Part shown: positions 5,773 through 6,878 of the stretch, piece by piece | Layout: each line of letters starts with the position of its first letter | Position numbering within the stretch: position 1 is the stretch's first letter | Assembly: GCA_020722645.1 (NCBI GenBank) | Contig: DYKL01000191.1 | Location: 1-6,878 of the forward strand | Source: Acetofilamentum sp. | GTDB lineage: Bacteria; Bacteroidota; Bacteroidia; Bacteroidales; JAFGUD01 | Reading direction: 5' to 3' | DNA: 6,878 nucleotides | Position numbers and translations under genes: made by a program | The notes under the pieces: generated by a model | What the model was told of the DNA's origin: nothing | Seen by the model: the letters and a program-made list of their open reading frames with translations, nothing else | Databases searched by the model: none

Positions 5773-6798
5773 TTATTTGATTTCTTTAACTAATAATAAA
5801 TACACAGGTAAATGGTCGCTGTATCCATTTAAAAACGCATCTCCTGAAAAAGTTCTGTGAGGATAACCTTCGTATTCACCTGTTGTGTTCAGTAAGTATT
5901 TTTTATTATGAACAACTGCTTTGAAAAAAACATAGCCGGTTTTGTCGTTTAATAATGCCTGTGAAATTATCATCTGGTCAAACAAGTTCCATGCATCGTT
6001 GTATCCTAACGTTCCGATACCTTTTTTGTATTTTTCGTACATAGGATTATAAAGTTGTCTGTCTGTAAGTTTTTTCTTGTTTCCGTTTGCATTAAGATGA
6101 ACTAAAACGCTTTCGTCAACCGGATCATCGTTTAAATCGCCCATTACAACAATTTTTGAATTTGGGTTTTCGTTTAACAAAGAATCCACAACTTTTCTTA
6201 CATTCATGCCTGCCAAGTTTCTTTTTGGTGCACTTTTTTTCTGTCCTCCGCCTCTTGAAGGCCAGTGATCAACCATAAAATGCATCATTTCTCCGTCAAA
6301 CATTCCTGAAACTAACAATAAGTCTCTTGTTTTGTCGTTTTCTGGAAGTTCTAAATGAAATACCTTGCTGTTTGTTACCTGAAAAAAATGAGGTTGGTAC
6401 AATAAAGCAACATCAACACCTCTTTCGTCTGGTGATTCGTAATGTATTATCTGATAATTTTTTGATAATAATAGAGGTCTTTTAACTAAGTCTTCTAAAA
6501 CCAATCTGTTTTCCACTTCTGATAACCCTATAACAACTGGACCACCCGGAACATTATCAGTGCCTATTTCAGAAATTACCTTAGCCATATTATCCAATTT
6601 CTGATAATACTTTTCGCTGTTCCATTTTTTGCTTCCTTCGGGTGTAAATTCACTGTCGTGAGTATCGGGAGAATTTATTGTGTCGAATAAGTTTTCAATA
6701 TTGTAAAAAGCTACACAGGCTAATTTGTATGTATTGTTTTGTGCAACAACCAACAAAAAATTACAGACTAATAATAATAACAAAACAATTTTTTTCAT
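5773..6798 (-). CDS. Secreted endonuclease/exonuclease/phosphatase (EEP, DNase I-like) family protein
   Basis: A 341-residue exported metal-dependent phosphodiesterase or nuclease of the EEP superfamily. Residues 1-19 or so form a signal peptide (MKKIVLLLLLVCNFLLVVA, then QNN). There is no lipobox: Cys12 sits inside the hydrophobic core. The active-site set looks complete: Asn33 in FYNIENLFD (31-39), Glu94 in GLSEVEN (91-97), Arg126 and Asp129 in ERGVDVALLY (125-134), Asp177-His178 in VDHWPSR (176-182), Asp221 and Asn223 in GDLNDDP (220-226), and Asp328-His329 in SDHLPVY (327-333). The length is usual for secreted Bacteroidota members. It is the first gene of a minus-strand pair with the SiaB-like kinase 13 bp downstream. 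The substrate (nucleic acid, phosphoinositide, sphingomyelin or another phosphoester) cannot be told from the motifs. Extracellular nucleic-acid degradation or phosphate scavenging is a guess. Confidence 0.9.
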   Translation of the reverse strand: MKKIVLLLLLVCNFLLVVAQNNTYKLACVAFYNIENLFDTINSPDTHDSEFTPEGSKKWNSEKYYQKLDNMAKVISEIGTDNVPGGPVVIGLSEVENRLVLEDLVKRPLLLSKNYQIIHYESPDERGVDVALLYQPHFFQVTNSKVFHLELPENDKTRDLLLVSGMFDGEMMHFMVDHWPSRGGGQKKSAPKRNLAGMNVRKVVDSLLNENPNSKIVVMGDLNDDPVDESVLVHLNANGNKKKLTDRQLYNPMYEKYKKGIGTLGYNDAWNLFDQMIISQALLNDKTGYVFFKAVVHNKKYLLNTTGEYEGYPHRTFSGDAFLNGYSDHLPVYLLLVKEIK

Positions 6799-6878
6799 TT
6801 TTAAAATTTATGTTTTTAAATAATCCCTTAAATCCGTAAGTCTATACTTATATATCTGAAATTCAGTCAGGTGAAAAC
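6799..6878 (-). other. Leader of the EEP gene, with the right copy of the edge repeat
   Basis: Read on the minus strand, this stretch begins GTTTTCACCTG (6878-6868) and continues to CTTACGGATTTAAGG (6840-6826), the two modules also found at 7-50 on the plus strand. The second module ends 27 bases before the EEP start codon. Between them lies a small palindrome, CTGAAATTCAG (6857-6867). The window cuts the element at its right end; if it matches the left copy, the next bases would complete a CAGGTG/CACCTG hairpin. No TAnnTTTG promoter box is visible. Confidence 0.5.

Overview
The window looks like an ordinary chromosomal stretch from an AT-rich member of the Bacteroidota, probably Bacteroidales or Marinilabiliales-like (the lower rank is a weak guess). 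Four things point this way: a TonB-dependent receptor with an N-terminal carboxypeptidase-regulatory-like domain next to a DUF4249 lipoprotein; a SiaB-type (DUF6272) kinase; A-rich leaders without Shine-Dalgarno sequences; and an exact Bacteroidota-type promoter (TTTG-N19-TATTTTTG) on the minus strand.

Layout. Positions 1-364 hold no gene but contain several perfect or near-perfect inverted repeats and short recurring motifs. A plus-strand two-gene operon follows: an outer-membrane TonB-dependent receptor (365-2833) and a DUF4249 surface-type lipoprotein (2858-3853). It is closed by a strong intrinsic terminator at 3868-3904. A 254-bp convergent spacer (3854-4107) carries short imperfect direct repeats. 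Three genes on the minus strand, read from right to left, follow: a secreted endonuclease/exonuclease/phosphatase (EEP) family enzyme (6798-5773), a SiaB-like kinase (5759-5175, only 13 bp downstream), and a DUF368 membrane protein of the PopT undecaprenyl-phosphate translocase family (5106-4108). The last gene has its own promoter at 5125-5155, and this promoter shows that its start is the ATG at 5106, not an upstream TTG. The right edge (6799-6878) is the leader of the EEP gene and repeats two sequence modules found at the left edge in inverted orientation.

How the genes may work together. The receptor and lipoprotein probably form a TonB-powered uptake unit analogous to SusC/SusD; the substrate cannot be read from the sequence. 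PopT would recycle the lipid carrier for cell-wall and envelope glycans. The SiaB-like kinase resembles the anti-sigma-type kinase of the SiaABCD switch, but no SiaC partner gene lies in the window. Nothing here makes a convincing case for a wholly new system. The non-coding structures at the left edge and the inverted pair of edge modules are the least explained parts.
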